Source of the DNA: Marinovum sp034669705 | Lineage (GTDB): Bacteria > Pseudomonadota > Alphaproteobacteria > Rhodobacterales > Rhodobacteraceae | Direction of reading: 5' to 3' | Assembly: GCF_034669705.1 (NCBI RefSeq) | Contig: NZ_JAXMOR010000002.1 | Location: 124,001 to 188,000 of the forward strand | DNA: 64,000 bases | Notes under the pieces: model-generated | What the model was told of the DNA's origin: nothing | What the model saw: only the letters and a program-made list of their open reading frames with translations | The model's database searches: none | Position numbers and translations under genes: made by a program | Shown: positions 7,786-15,063 of the stretch, in pieces | Layout: every line of letters starts with the position of its first letter | Numbering within the stretch: position 1 is the first letter of the stretch

Positions 7786-8592
7786 TCAGCCGCCCCAGAT
7801 GTAGACCGCGGCGAAGAGGAACAGCCAGACCACGTCGACGAAGTGCCAGTACCAGGCGGCGGCCTCGAAGCCGATGTGCTTTTCGGGCGTGAAATGCCCC
7901 CGCAGCAGCCTGAGCAGGCAGACGAAGAGGAAGATCGTGCCGATGATCACATGCGCGCCGTGGAAGCCGGTCGCCATGAAGAAGTTGGCACCATAGATGT
8001 TGCCGGAGAAGCCGAAGGCGGCGTGGCTGTACTCATAGGCCTGGAAGATGGTGAAGATCACCCCCAGAACGATGGCGATGATCAGGCCCCACTTCATGTC
8101 CTCGCGGTTGTTCTCATGCACCAGCGCGTGGTGCGCCCAGGTGGCGGCGGCGCCAGAGCAGAGCAGGATCAGCGTGTTGATCAGCGGCAGGTGGAAGGGA
8201 TCGAAGGTCTCGATGCCCACCGGCGGCCAGACGCCATCCACCGCCGGGCTCATGCCGTTCGGGTCCATCGGGTAGAGCGCGTGCTTGAAGAAGCTCCAGA
8301 ACCAGGCGGCAAAGAACATCACCTCGGACATGATGAACAGTATGAAGCCGTATTTCAGGCCGATCCGCACCACCGGGGTGTGATCGCCGACGCGGCTTTC
8401 GGCCACCACCTCGGACCACCAGCCGAACATGACGTAGAGCACGCCGACGAAGCCGATCAGGAACATCCACGGGCCGTTGTCGTGGAACCAGAGCACGGCG
8501 CCGAACAGCATGATGAAGCCGGCGACCGACCCGAGCAGCGGCCAGATCGAGGGGCTCAGAATGTGATAATCGTGGTTCTTTACATGGGCCAT
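7786..8592 (-). CDS. ctaE: Cytochrome c oxidase subunit III
   Basis: 268 residues, seven predicted membrane helices. Family signatures seen: HILSPSIWPLLGS, YGFILFIMSEVMFFAAWFWSFFKHAL (with the conserved Glu in SE), INTLILLCSGAAATWAHHAL, TIFQAYEYSHAAF, FFMATGFHGAHVIIGTIFL and the C-terminal FEAAAWYWHFVDVVWLFLF. Subunit III stabilises aa3 oxidase and supports proton uptake. It follows ctaG by 27 bp as the last cta gene before the terminator. Subunit I (ctaD) is not in the window; in this lineage it usually lies elsewhere. Confidence 0.98.
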   Translation of the reverse strand: MAHVKNHDYHILSPSIWPLLGSVAGFIMLFGAVLWFHDNGPWMFLIGFVGVLYVMFGWWSEVVAESRVGDHTPVVRIGLKYGFILFIMSEVMFFAAWFWSFFKHALYPMDPNGMSPAVDGVWPPVGIETFDPFHLPLINTLILLCSGAAATWAHHALVHENNREDMKWGLIIAIVLGVIFTIFQAYEYSHAAFGFSGNIYGANFFMATGFHGAHVIIGTIFLFVCLLRLLRGHFTPEKHIGFEAAAWYWHFVDVVWLFLFAAVYIWGG

Positions 8593-8619
8593 TTTCGTGT
8601 CTTCCCTCGTGCAAAAGGC

Positions 8620-9195
8620 TCAGTTCGTTTGGTTTTGCGCCGGGGCCGCGTCAAGCGCGGCGGTCTCCGGCATGTCGATCTCGTAGAAGGTATAGGACAG
8701 CGTGATATGCTTGGTGTACTTCGCATCGCGATCCTCGACAATCTCGGGATCGACGTAAAAGGTCACCGGCATCTCGACCCGTTCGCCGGGCATCAGCACC
8801 TGCTCGGTGAAGCAGAAGCATTCGATCTTGGTAAAGAAGGCCCCGGCGTCATAGGGCGCGACGTTGTAGCTGGCCTGCCCGGCGACCGGGCGGTCGGTGG
8901 GGTTGTAGGCCTCGTAGAAGGCCAGCCCGGTCTCGCCGATGCGGATCGTCATCTCGGGCTGCAGCGCCTTGAACTCCCAGGCCATGTCGCGGTCAAGCGA
9001 GGCATCGAAGCGTATCTTGATGGTCTTGTCGAGGATCACGTCGCTGCCGGTCTCGGAGACATTGGTCACGCCGCCGAAGCCCGTGACCCGGCAGAACCAG
9101 TCGTAGAACGGCACCGAAGCCCAGGCCAGCGCGCCCATCAGCACCACGACCGATACGGTCTGCGCCACGGTCTTTGCCGGTCCCGAGAGCGCCAT
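8620..9195 (-). CDS. ctaG: Cytochrome c oxidase assembly protein CtaG (Cox11)
   Basis: 191 residues. One N-terminal helix (about 9-29, TVAQTVSVVVLMGALAWASVP) anchors a periplasmic domain that delivers copper to the CuB site of subunit I. The copper ligands are visible as CFCF at 126-129, with another Cys at 35 (YDWFCRVTGFGG), the Cox11 signature. It starts at ATG overlapping the stop of the upstream 55-residue gene by one nucleotide (TGATG) and precedes ctaE. Confidence 0.97.
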   Translation of the reverse strand: MALSGPAKTVAQTVSVVVLMGALAWASVPFYDWFCRVTGFGGVTNVSETGSDVILDKTIKIRFDASLDRDMAWEFKALQPEMTIRIGETGLAFYEAYNPTDRPVAGQASYNVAPYDAGAFFTKIECFCFTEQVLMPGERVEMPVTFYVDPEIVEDRDAKYTKHITLSYTFYEIDMPETAALDAAPAQNQTN

Positions 9196-9362
9196 CAGCC
9201 GGCCTCCTGCACAGCCGGCGCGCTGTCGCGGAAGCCTTGGCTGGTGACCTTGACATAGGTCAGGCCAAAGACGATCACGATCAGCGCCGCCAGCACCAGG
9301 CCGACGCCGGTGTTGCGGCCCTTGCGGCGGCGGTGCAGCTCATGTTCGGGTTGAAAGTTCAC
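9195..9362 (-). CDS. Small single-helix membrane protein between ctaB and ctaG (CoxF-like)
   Basis: A 55-codon frame, too short for many gene callers. GTG at 9362 overlaps the ctaB stop (GTGA), and its TGA overlaps the ctaG ATG (TGATG), so it is translationally coupled on both sides, strong evidence that it is real. The protein begins MNFQPEHELHRRRKGRN, a positively charged cytoplasmic tail, followed by one hydrophobic helix (about 20-37, VGLVLAALIVIVFGLTYV) and a short polar C-terminus. Short membrane proteins at this exact position are known in alphaproteobacterial cta operons and are assumed to help oxidase assembly. The mechanism is not established. Confidence 0.85.
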   Translation of the reverse strand: MNFQPEHELHRRRKGRNTGVGLVLAALIVIVFGLTYVKVTSQGFRDSAPAVQEAG

Positions 9363-10312
9363 CACAGGCCTCCGGGGTTGAGCGACAGGCCGGCGCGGTC
9401 CAGCCCGGCCTCGACAAGGATCGCGCCGAAATGCGCGAAGAGATAGAGCAGCGACAGCTTGAAGAAACGGCGCTCGACGGCGAAGTTGTCCGCCTCGGCA
9501 TCGTCTTCATCGCGGCGCCAGATGCTGACGGCCCCCTTGATGAAGAGCGCGTTGAGCACCAGAGCCACGGCCAGATAAAACGGCCCGCCTGCCCCGGTGA
9601 AGGCAATCGCCAAGGCCAGCGCCGCCAGCAGCAGGGTGTAGGCCAGGATATGCACCCGGGTCGCCTTGCGACCGTGGGTCACGGTCAGCATCGGCACGCC
9701 GGCGTTGTCGTAATCGCCGCGCATGAACAGGGCCAGCGCCCAGAAATGCGGCGGCGTCCACATGAAGGTCAGGCAGAACATCAGCACCGATTCCACCGCG
9801 ATGCCACCGGTGGCCGCGGCCCAGCCGATCATCGGCGGGAAGGCCCCGGCCGCGCCGCCGATGACGATGTTCTGCGGCGTCCAGCGCTTGAGCCACATGG
9901 TGTAGATCACGACGTAGAAGAAGATGGTGAAGGCCAGCAGCCCCGCCGCCACCCAGTTGGTCGCCAACCCGAGCAGCAGCACGGCAAAGCCCGAAAGGCC
10001 GACGCCCAGCGCCAGCGCCTCTTCCGGCGCGACCTTGCCGGCGGGGATCGGACGGCGGGCGGTGCGTTTCATCACCGCGTCAATGTCGGCGTCCCACCAC
10101 ATGTTGAGCGCGCCAGAGGCCCCGCCGCCCACCGCGATGAACAGCACGGCGCAGAAGCCCACGAAGGGGTGCACCGGCACCGGCGCGGCCAGAAGGCCCA
10201 CGAAGGCGGTGAACACCACCAGCGTCATCACCCGCGGCTTGAGCAGGGCGAAGTAATCGCCGAACTGGGCCTCGGTGTCTCGGCTGGCGCTATGCAGGCT
10301 GGCGTCGGTCAT
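9359..10312 (-). CDS. ctaB: Protoheme IX farnesyltransferase (heme O synthase)
   Basis: 317 residues, a polytopic UbiA-family prenyltransferase. It adds a farnesyl group to heme b to give heme o, the precursor of heme a of aa3 oxidase. The first Asp-rich motif is NMWWDADIDAVMKRTARRP (about 89-107) and the second region contains MRGDYDNAGVPML. ALLKPRVMTLVVFTAF is the typical N-terminus. It lies between ctaC (160 bp upstream) and the small CoxF-like gene, with which it overlaps by 4 nt. Confidence 0.97.
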   Translation of the reverse strand: MTDASLHSASRDTEAQFGDYFALLKPRVMTLVVFTAFVGLLAAPVPVHPFVGFCAVLFIAVGGGASGALNMWWDADIDAVMKRTARRPIPAGKVAPEEALALGVGLSGFAVLLLGLATNWVAAGLLAFTIFFYVVIYTMWLKRWTPQNIVIGGAAGAFPPMIGWAAATGGIAVESVLMFCLTFMWTPPHFWALALFMRGDYDNAGVPMLTVTHGRKATRVHILAYTLLLAALALAIAFTGAGGPFYLAVALVLNALFIKGAVSIWRRDEDDAEADNFAVERRFFKLSLLYLFAHFGAILVEAGLDRAGLSLNPGGLW

Positions 10313-10377
10313 CTTGGTCTCCGGGATGGTGCGCGGTGACGGCGCACCTGGCGGGCTGCTTGCGTCGATGCCGGGGC

Positions 10378-10396
10378 GGTGGGTTGCAAACCCACC
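10378..10396. repeat. Dispersed palindrome, copy 1 (ctaC-ctaB spacer)
   Basis: GGTGGGTTGCAAACCCACC: an 8-bp perfect stem with loop GCA, followed by CTACGG. The same sequence recurs at 36106 and, with one arm mismatch, at 36156. Each copy is preceded by GC and followed by (C/T)CTACGG, so the repeat unit is slightly longer than the stem. It acts as a REP-like element by sequence; its function is unknown. Confidence 0.85.
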
Positions 10397-10417
10397 CTAC
10401 GGCGTGGTGTCATGTCA

Positions 10418-10436
10418 CCGGGCGCAGACCGCCCGG
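10418..10436 (-). terminator. Hairpin downstream of ctaC
   Basis: Perfect 7-bp stem CCGGGCG (10418-10424) / CGCCCGG (10430-10436) with loop CAGAC, 37 bp past the ctaC stop. There is no U-run, so it may be a pause, an attenuator or an mRNA-stabilising 3' structure that lets ctaC be expressed at a higher level than ctaB. Confidence 0.4.
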
Positions 10437-10472
10437 AGGTCTCGCGGGGTGAGGTCGCCCCCACCGCCACGC

Positions 10473-11339
10473 TTAATTGGCCGACGCGACCTCGAAGGGC
10501 TGCGGCAGGCCGGCATATTCCTCGACCGCGCCGGCGAGCCAGGCTTTATAGGCCTCTTCGCTCACCACCTTGACGGTGATCGGCATGTAGGCGTGGTCCT
10601 TGCCGCAGAGCTCGGAGCACTGGCCGAAGTAGACGCCCTCGCGGTCGGCTTCAAACCATAGCTCGGCGATCCGGCCGGGCACGCCGTCCTGTTTCACGCC
10701 GAAGGCCGGGATGGTCCAGGAGTGGATCACGTCGGCGCCGGTGACCTGCATCACGACGGTCTTGCCGACCGGCACGACGACGGCGGTGTCGGTGGCCAGC
10801 AGGTACAGATCGTCGGTGTAGCCGGCCTCGGCCAGGCCATCGCGGCCGAGCATGAAGCTGTCATAGGCGATGACGCCGGGCTCGACACCCTCGACACCGG
10901 CGTCGACATATTCATAGCCCCAGTACCACTGGTAGCCGGTCGCCTTGATGACGATCTCGCCCTCGGGGATTTCCTGTTGCTTGAACAGCACCGGCAGCGA
11001 GAAGGCGCCGATCAGCACCAGGATGGCGATCGGACCCACGGTCCACGCCACTTCGATCGGGGTGTTGTGGGTAAAGGCCCGCGGCGTCGGGTTGGCCTTG
11101 CGGTTGAACCGCGCAAAGCAATAGACCATCAGGCCGGCGACGAAGATGCAGATGATGGTGATCACCACCAGCAGCATGCCGTCGAGCCATTGCAGGTCGC
11201 GCGCCAGTTCGGTGGCCGCGGGCTGGAAGCCGACGCCGTTCGGGACCGGCTTGCCCACGATCTCGAGGTCCTGCGCCAAGGCAGGCGCCGCGACAAGCGA
11301 GGCCGCAAGGCCGGTGAGCAGAGATTTAAGTTGCATCAT
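10473..11339 (-). CDS. ctaC: Cytochrome c oxidase subunit II
   Basis: 288 residues from ATG at 11339 (MMQLKSLLTGLAASLVAAPALAQ); a second ATG follows directly. The signal peptide is cleaved near residue 23. Two membrane helices follow (MLLVVITIICIFVAGLMVYCF and VGPIAILVLIGAFSLPVLF), then a periplasmic cupredoxin domain with the aromatic patch KATGYQWYWGYEY. The CuA ligands are visible in GQCSELCGKDHAYMP (two Cys, His, Met) plus the upstream His in DVIHSWTIPAFGVK. It receives electrons from cytochrome c. It heads the cta operon, and a perfect FNR-type box lies in its upstream spacer. Confidence 0.98.
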   Translation of the reverse strand: MMQLKSLLTGLAASLVAAPALAQDLEIVGKPVPNGVGFQPAATELARDLQWLDGMLLVVITIICIFVAGLMVYCFARFNRKANPTPRAFTHNTPIEVAWTVGPIAILVLIGAFSLPVLFKQQEIPEGEIVIKATGYQWYWGYEYVDAGVEGVEPGVIAYDSFMLGRDGLAEAGYTDDLYLLATDTAVVVPVGKTVVMQVTGADVIHSWTIPAFGVKQDGVPGRIAELWFEADREGVYFGQCSELCGKDHAYMPITVKVVSEEAYKAWLAGAVEEYAGLPQPFEVASAN

Positions 11340-11500
11340 ATACACCCTGGTCGGTTCATGCTGTTCGTCTGGTCGGGGGGCGGGCGCGGGAAATCCGCAC
11401 ATACGAATCCATTGCCGCGCCGCCCATTGTAACGCAGGCGTTTAAAATCATATTCTGTGGATGAGATAAAGCGCCACGCCCGCGTCAAAGGGCCGCTTTT

Positions 11501-11514
11501 TTGATTTGGATCAA
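11501..11514. promoter_or_regulatory. FNR/FnrL-type box between ctaC and tldD
   Basis: TTGATTTGGATCAA is an exact match to the FNR consensus TTGAT-N4-ATCAA. It is 19 bp before the tldD start codon and 162 bp upstream of the ctaC start. It is too close to tldD for class II activation there, so activation or repression of ctaC, or blocking of tldD initiation, is more likely. FnrL-family regulators in this group switch respiratory genes with oxygen, which fits an aa3 oxidase operon. Confidence 0.7.
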
Positions 11515-11533
11515 ACTTCCCGAGGCATATCCC

Positions 11534-12955
11534 ATGGCAGAGACCGCGTTTCGCCCGTTTCAGACATCGCTCGACCCCGACCGGGCGCTGGCCCTTCTGC
11601 GCGAGGCCACCGCCGGCGCCGAGGATGGCGAGCTGTTTCTCGAGCGGCGCCGGTCGGAGGTGCTGCATTTCGACGATGGCCGCGTGAAAACAGCTAGTTA
11701 CGATGCCTCGGAGGGCTTTGGCCTGCGCGCGGTCAAGGGCGAGGTCGCGGGCTATGCCCATGCCACCGAGATCTCCGAGCCGGCGCTGAAGCGCGCGGTC
11801 GAGACCGCGCGTCTGGCGGTGGGCGATGGCGGCGGGGTGATGGCACCGGGACCGCAGGCCACCAACCGCCGGCTCTACACCGATGCCGACCCGATCACTG
11901 GCGCGGCCTTTCCGGTCAAGATCGAGACCCTGCGCGAGATCGACGCCTTCTCGCGCGATCTCGACCCTCGGGTGGTGCAGGTCTCTGCCACCATCATGGC
12001 GGCGCACCAGGAGGTCGAGATCCTGCGGCCCGACGGTCTGCATGTGACCGACATCCGCCCGATGACCCGGGTCAATGTCTCGGTGATCGTCGAGAAGGAC
12101 GGCCGGCGCGAGAGCGGCACCGCCGGCGGTGGCGGCCGGGTCGGGCTCGACGGGCTGCTCGATCCCGCCGACTGGCAGGCCAAGGCGCGCGAGGCGCTGC
12201 GCGTCGCGCTGGTGAACCTCGAGGCCGTGGCCGCGCCCGCCGGGGTGATGGACATCGTGCTCGGCCCCGGCTGGCCCGGCATCCTGCTGCACGAGGCGAT
12301 CGGCCACGGGCTGGAGGGCGACTTCAACCGCAAGGGCTCCTCGGCCTTTGCCGGGCTGATGGGCAAGCAGGTGGCGGCCAAGGGCGTCACCGTGCTCGAT
12401 GACGGCACCCTGCCCGACCGCCGCGGTTCGCTCTCGGTCGATGACGAGGGCACGCCCTCTGGGCGCAACGTGCTGATCGAGGACGGCATCCTGACCGGCT
12501 TCATGCAGGACCGGCAGAACGCGCGGCTGATGGGGGTGGAGCCCACCGGCAATGGCCGGCGCGAGAGCTTCCAGCACATCCCGATGCCGCGGATGACCAA
12601 CACCTACATGCTGGGCGGCGACACCGAGCCTGGCGATATCGTGGCCGGGCTCGAGGATGGCATCTGGGCGGTCGGCTTCGGCGGCGGCCAGGTCGATATC
12701 ACCAACGGCAAGTTCGTGTTCTCCTGCACCGAGGCCTACCGGGTCAAGAACGGCAAGGTCGGCGCCCCGGTCAAGGGCGCCACGCTGATCGGCGACGGGC
12801 CCTCGGCGCTGATGCGGACCCAGGCGCTGGGCAATGACATGGCGCTCGATCCCGGCATGGGCAACTGCGGCAAGGCCGGCCAGTGGGTGCCGGTGGGTGT
12901 CGGCCAGCCAACGGTGCGGATCGGCGGGCTGACGGTGGGCGGCGCCGCCGCCTGA
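11534..12955 (+). CDS. tldD: Metalloprotease TldD
   Basis: 473 residues from ATG at 11534 (MAETAFRPFQ), chosen because GAGG lies 8 nt upstream; the frame opens earlier at 11501 without a site. The zinc motif is HEAIGHGLEGD at 253-263 (HExxxH, residues 253-258). Other signatures: NMGTIQ-type region, DDGTLPDRRGSLSVDDEGTPSGRN, ILTGFMQDRQNARLM and KGATLIGDG. TldD normally pairs with TldE to degrade unfolded peptides or process modified peptides; tldE is not in the window. The gene is divergent from ctaC across a 194-bp spacer. Confidence 0.96.
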   Translation: MAETAFRPFQTSLDPDRALALLREATAGAEDGELFLERRRSEVLHFDDGRVKTASYDASEGFGLRAVKGEVAGYAHATEISEPALKRAVETARLAVGDGGGVMAPGPQATNRRLYTDADPITGAAFPVKIETLREIDAFSRDLDPRVVQVSATIMAAHQEVEILRPDGLHVTDIRPMTRVNVSVIVEKDGRRESGTAGGGGRVGLDGLLDPADWQAKAREALRVALVNLEAVAAPAGVMDIVLGPGWPGILLHEAIGHGLEGDFNRKGSSAFAGLMGKQVAAKGVTVLDDGTLPDRRGSLSVDDEGTPSGRNVLIEDGILTGFMQDRQNARLMGVEPTGNGRRESFQHIPMPRMTNTYMLGGDTEPGDIVAGLEDGIWAVGFGGGQVDITNGKFVFSCTEAYRVKNGKVGAPVKGATLIGDGPSALMRTQALGNDMALDPGMGNCGKAGQWVPVGVGQPTVRIGGLTVGGAAA

Positions 12956-13067
12956 GCCGGCAATCATGGCGGAATCATGGCCGGTCGAGCCGCGCCCGGC
13001 GCGCGGGTCCGGCCGGCGCGGTTTTCGTAAAACCCCGAAAACATTCGTTTCGCTCAATCTGTCGCGG

Positions 13068-13083
13068 TTTACCCGTCGTTAAC
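13068..13083 (+). promoter_or_regulatory. CtrA-like binding site upstream of dprA
   Basis: The sequence TTTA-CCCGTCG-TTAAC matches the CtrA full site TTAA-N7-TTAAC with one mismatch in the first half. It ends 43 bp before the chosen dprA start. In Rhodobacter capsulatus, DNA-uptake genes including dprA are CtrA-dependent as part of the gene transfer agent recipient state, so the position is meaningful. One site found by eye; not tested against background frequency. Confidence 0.5.
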
Positions 13084-13126
13084 CAGCCACATTGTAGACA
13101 TGATTCTGCAAGCAGGCGGGACCAGG

Positions 13127-14269
13127 ATGGCCGACACAGTTTATTCTTCCTCTCACCCCCTACTCCCACCCACCTCGGAAGATGACCGGCTGGGCTGGAT
13201 CCGCCTCTTGCGCTCTCACAGGGTCGGCATTTCGACCTTCTACCGGCTGATGGCCGAGCATGGCTCGGCCGAGGCTGCCCTCGCCGCCCTGCCCGACGTG
13301 GCCAGCGCGGCCGGGATCAAGACATATTCCCCCTGTTCACTGGCCGAAGCCCAAGGCGAATACCGCCGCGGCACGGCGCTTGGTGCCCGGCTGATCTGTC
13401 GCGGCGAGCCCGACTATCCCCGCGCCCTCGCCGAACTGCCGGATGCGCCGCCGTTCGTCTGGGCCCGCGGCCAGACCAAGCTGTTGCACACCCCGCTGAT
13501 CGCCCTGGTCGGCGCCCGCAATGCCTCGTCGCTGGGCACCCGGATGGCCCGCGCCCTGGCGACTGAGCTGGGCGAGGCCGGGTTCACCGTGGTTTCGGGG
13601 ATGGCGCGCGGGGTCGACACCGCCGCACATCTCGCGGCGCTCGAGATCGGCACCATCGCCGTCTTTGCCGGTGGCGTCGATGTCATCTACCCGTCCGAGA
13701 ACACCGGCCTGGCCGAGGACATCCTCGACCGCGGGCTGGTGCTGTCCGAGCAGCGGCCGGGGCTGGCGCCGCAGGCCCGGCATTTCCCGCAGCGCAACCG
13801 GATCATCTCGGGGCAGTCGCGCGGTGTCATCGTGGTCGAGGCAGCGGCAAAATCCGGCAGCCTGATCACCGCCCGCAATGCGCTCGACCAGGGCCGGGAA
13901 GTGCTGGCGGTACCGGGCCACCCCTTCGATGCCCGGGCCAGCGGTTGCAACATGCTGATCCGCGATGGCGCCCGGCTGGTCCGCAACGCCGCCGACGTGA
14001 TCGAGGCGCTGGACCCGATCTGCAGCGCGCCGCCGCAACCCGAATTGCCGCTGACGCCGGCGCCCGCCCCACCGAAACGCAGCCTGCGCGAAACCGCGGC
14101 GCTGCATTCCGAGATCCTGTCGCGGCTCGGGCCGTCACCATTGGCCGAGGACCAGCTGATCCGCGATCTGGAGGGCGCCTCGCCGGAGGTCGCGGCACAG
14201 CTGACCGATCTGGAGCTCTCTGGCCGGATCAGGCGGCATCCGGGCGGGTTGATCTCGCTGGCGTCCTGA
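13127..14269 (+). CDS. dprA: DNA processing protein DprA
   Basis: 380 residues from ATG at 13127 (MADTVYSSSH); an upstream in-frame ATG at 13100 has no ribosome-binding site. DprA binds incoming single-stranded DNA and loads RecA during natural transformation. The Rossmann-like core is visible: LIALVGARNASSLGTRMA, VVSGMARGVDTAAHLAAL, GTIAVFAGGVDVIYPSEN, FPQRNRIISGQSRGVIVVEAAAKSGSLITARNALDQGREVLAVPG. A SAM-like N-terminal region (RLLRSHRVGISTFYRLMAEHG) and a winged-helix C-terminal domain (ILSRLGPSPLAEDQLIRDLEG) flank it. topA follows about 800 bp downstream, the classic dprA-topA neighbourhood. Confidence 0.96.
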   Translation: MADTVYSSSHPLLPPTSEDDRLGWIRLLRSHRVGISTFYRLMAEHGSAEAALAALPDVASAAGIKTYSPCSLAEAQGEYRRGTALGARLICRGEPDYPRALAELPDAPPFVWARGQTKLLHTPLIALVGARNASSLGTRMARALATELGEAGFTVVSGMARGVDTAAHLAALEIGTIAVFAGGVDVIYPSENTGLAEDILDRGLVLSEQRPGLAPQARHFPQRNRIISGQSRGVIVVEAAAKSGSLITARNALDQGREVLAVPGHPFDARASGCNMLIRDGARLVRNAADVIEALDPICSAPPQPELPLTPAPAPPKRSLRETAALHSEILSRLGPSPLAEDQLIRDLEGASPEVAAQLTDLELSGRIRRHPGGLISLAS

Positions 14270-14466
14270 GGGACCTACGTCGCCGAACGCTCGGCACAAG
14301 GACCCCGACCGGACCGTGCGTCCAGGTCGGGCTGGGCTGCAACGGGCGAGATGGAGAGACCGTCCCATGGGCACGCGCGCCATACCGACGGTCCAGGCCC
14401 AATTGGGCGTCGTGCGAAGAGGCAAAGGCGGCGGGTTCAATACCCTGTAGATGGCCCTCGCGGCGC

Positions 14467-14925
14467 TCAGAAGCAGTAGTCGGAGATCACCGGGCGATAG
14501 GCGGCGCAGAGCGGCTCCCAGACGAACCAGGCGTCGGTGGCGCCGATGGCGTGATGCACCGCCACCCAGGTCGCGCCGCTCTTGCGGTAGAGCGCCTGGA
14601 GGCTAGCGCCATCCATCATCTCGGGGTCGAGCGTGCCGCGGGCAAACCCCGGCGTGCGCCGCAGGTCGATCGCCGCCCCGCCGGGGCGCTGCGCAGTGAG
14701 CGCCGCAAAGGCCAGGTCGCCGGCCACCCGCAATTCGCCGACGACGAATTCCACCGGCGCGCCGAGTTCCCATTCCGCATGCGGCCGCAGCGCCTCCATC
14801 AGCGCGCTGCGGGTGGCACTGCCGCGCGCGGGCTCGTGCCAGGCGCGGTCCTGGGCGGCGCCCTTCCCGGTCGCGAGGCCCAGGGCCACGGCGGCAATCG
14901 CAAGCAAGATCACACGGCGTCGCAT
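14467..14925 (-). CDS. Small exported protein of unknown function
   Basis: 152 residues from ATG at 14925 with GGAGGA 5-10 nt upstream. MRRRVILLAIAAVALGLATGKGAAQ is a Sec signal peptide, so the mature protein of about 127 residues is periplasmic. The mature part has conserved-looking features (ALRPHAEWELGAPVEFVVGELRV, GATWVAVHHAIGATDAWFVWE) and two cysteines near the C-terminus (LCAAYRPVISDYCF) that could form a disulfide. No family is recognised with confidence. It is inserted on the opposite strand between dprA and topA and is divergent from topA. Confidence 0.82.
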   Translation of the reverse strand: MRRRVILLAIAAVALGLATGKGAAQDRAWHEPARGSATRSALMEALRPHAEWELGAPVEFVVGELRVAGDLAFAALTAQRPGGAAIDLRRTPGFARGTLDPEMMDGASLQALYRKSGATWVAVHHAIGATDAWFVWEPLCAAYRPVISDYCF

Positions 14926-14993
14926 CTGTCCTCCGGTCGTTGCGGCCAGCATAGGGCCGGGGCGCGCGGTTTCACAACGCAGAATTGCCTGCA

Positions 14994-15022
14994 TTGACTT
15001 TTGCACCACTCCGCCCACATGT
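14994..15022 (+). promoter_or_regulatory. Possible sigma-70 promoter of topA
   Basis: TTGACT (14994-14999) is a good -35 hexamer; 17 bp further, ACATGT (15017-15022) is a weak -10. It lies about 42 bp upstream of the topA start codon in the divergent spacer. Weak evidence, as alphaproteobacterial -10 elements are poorly conserved. Confidence 0.3.
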
Positions 15023-15063
15023 TCCGCCGCCAGAGCAGGCGGTTTGAGTCGAAAGGAAATTTC

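Noticed and set aside
5385..7892. Plus-strand open frame of 835 codons over thrC and SURF1
   Set aside because: Antisense of genes with intact active-site motifs; no ribosome-binding site and shadow composition.
14400..14450. tRNA-like GGGTTCAATACCC segment
   Set aside because: It resembles a T arm, but no acceptor, D or anticodon arm can be built around it.
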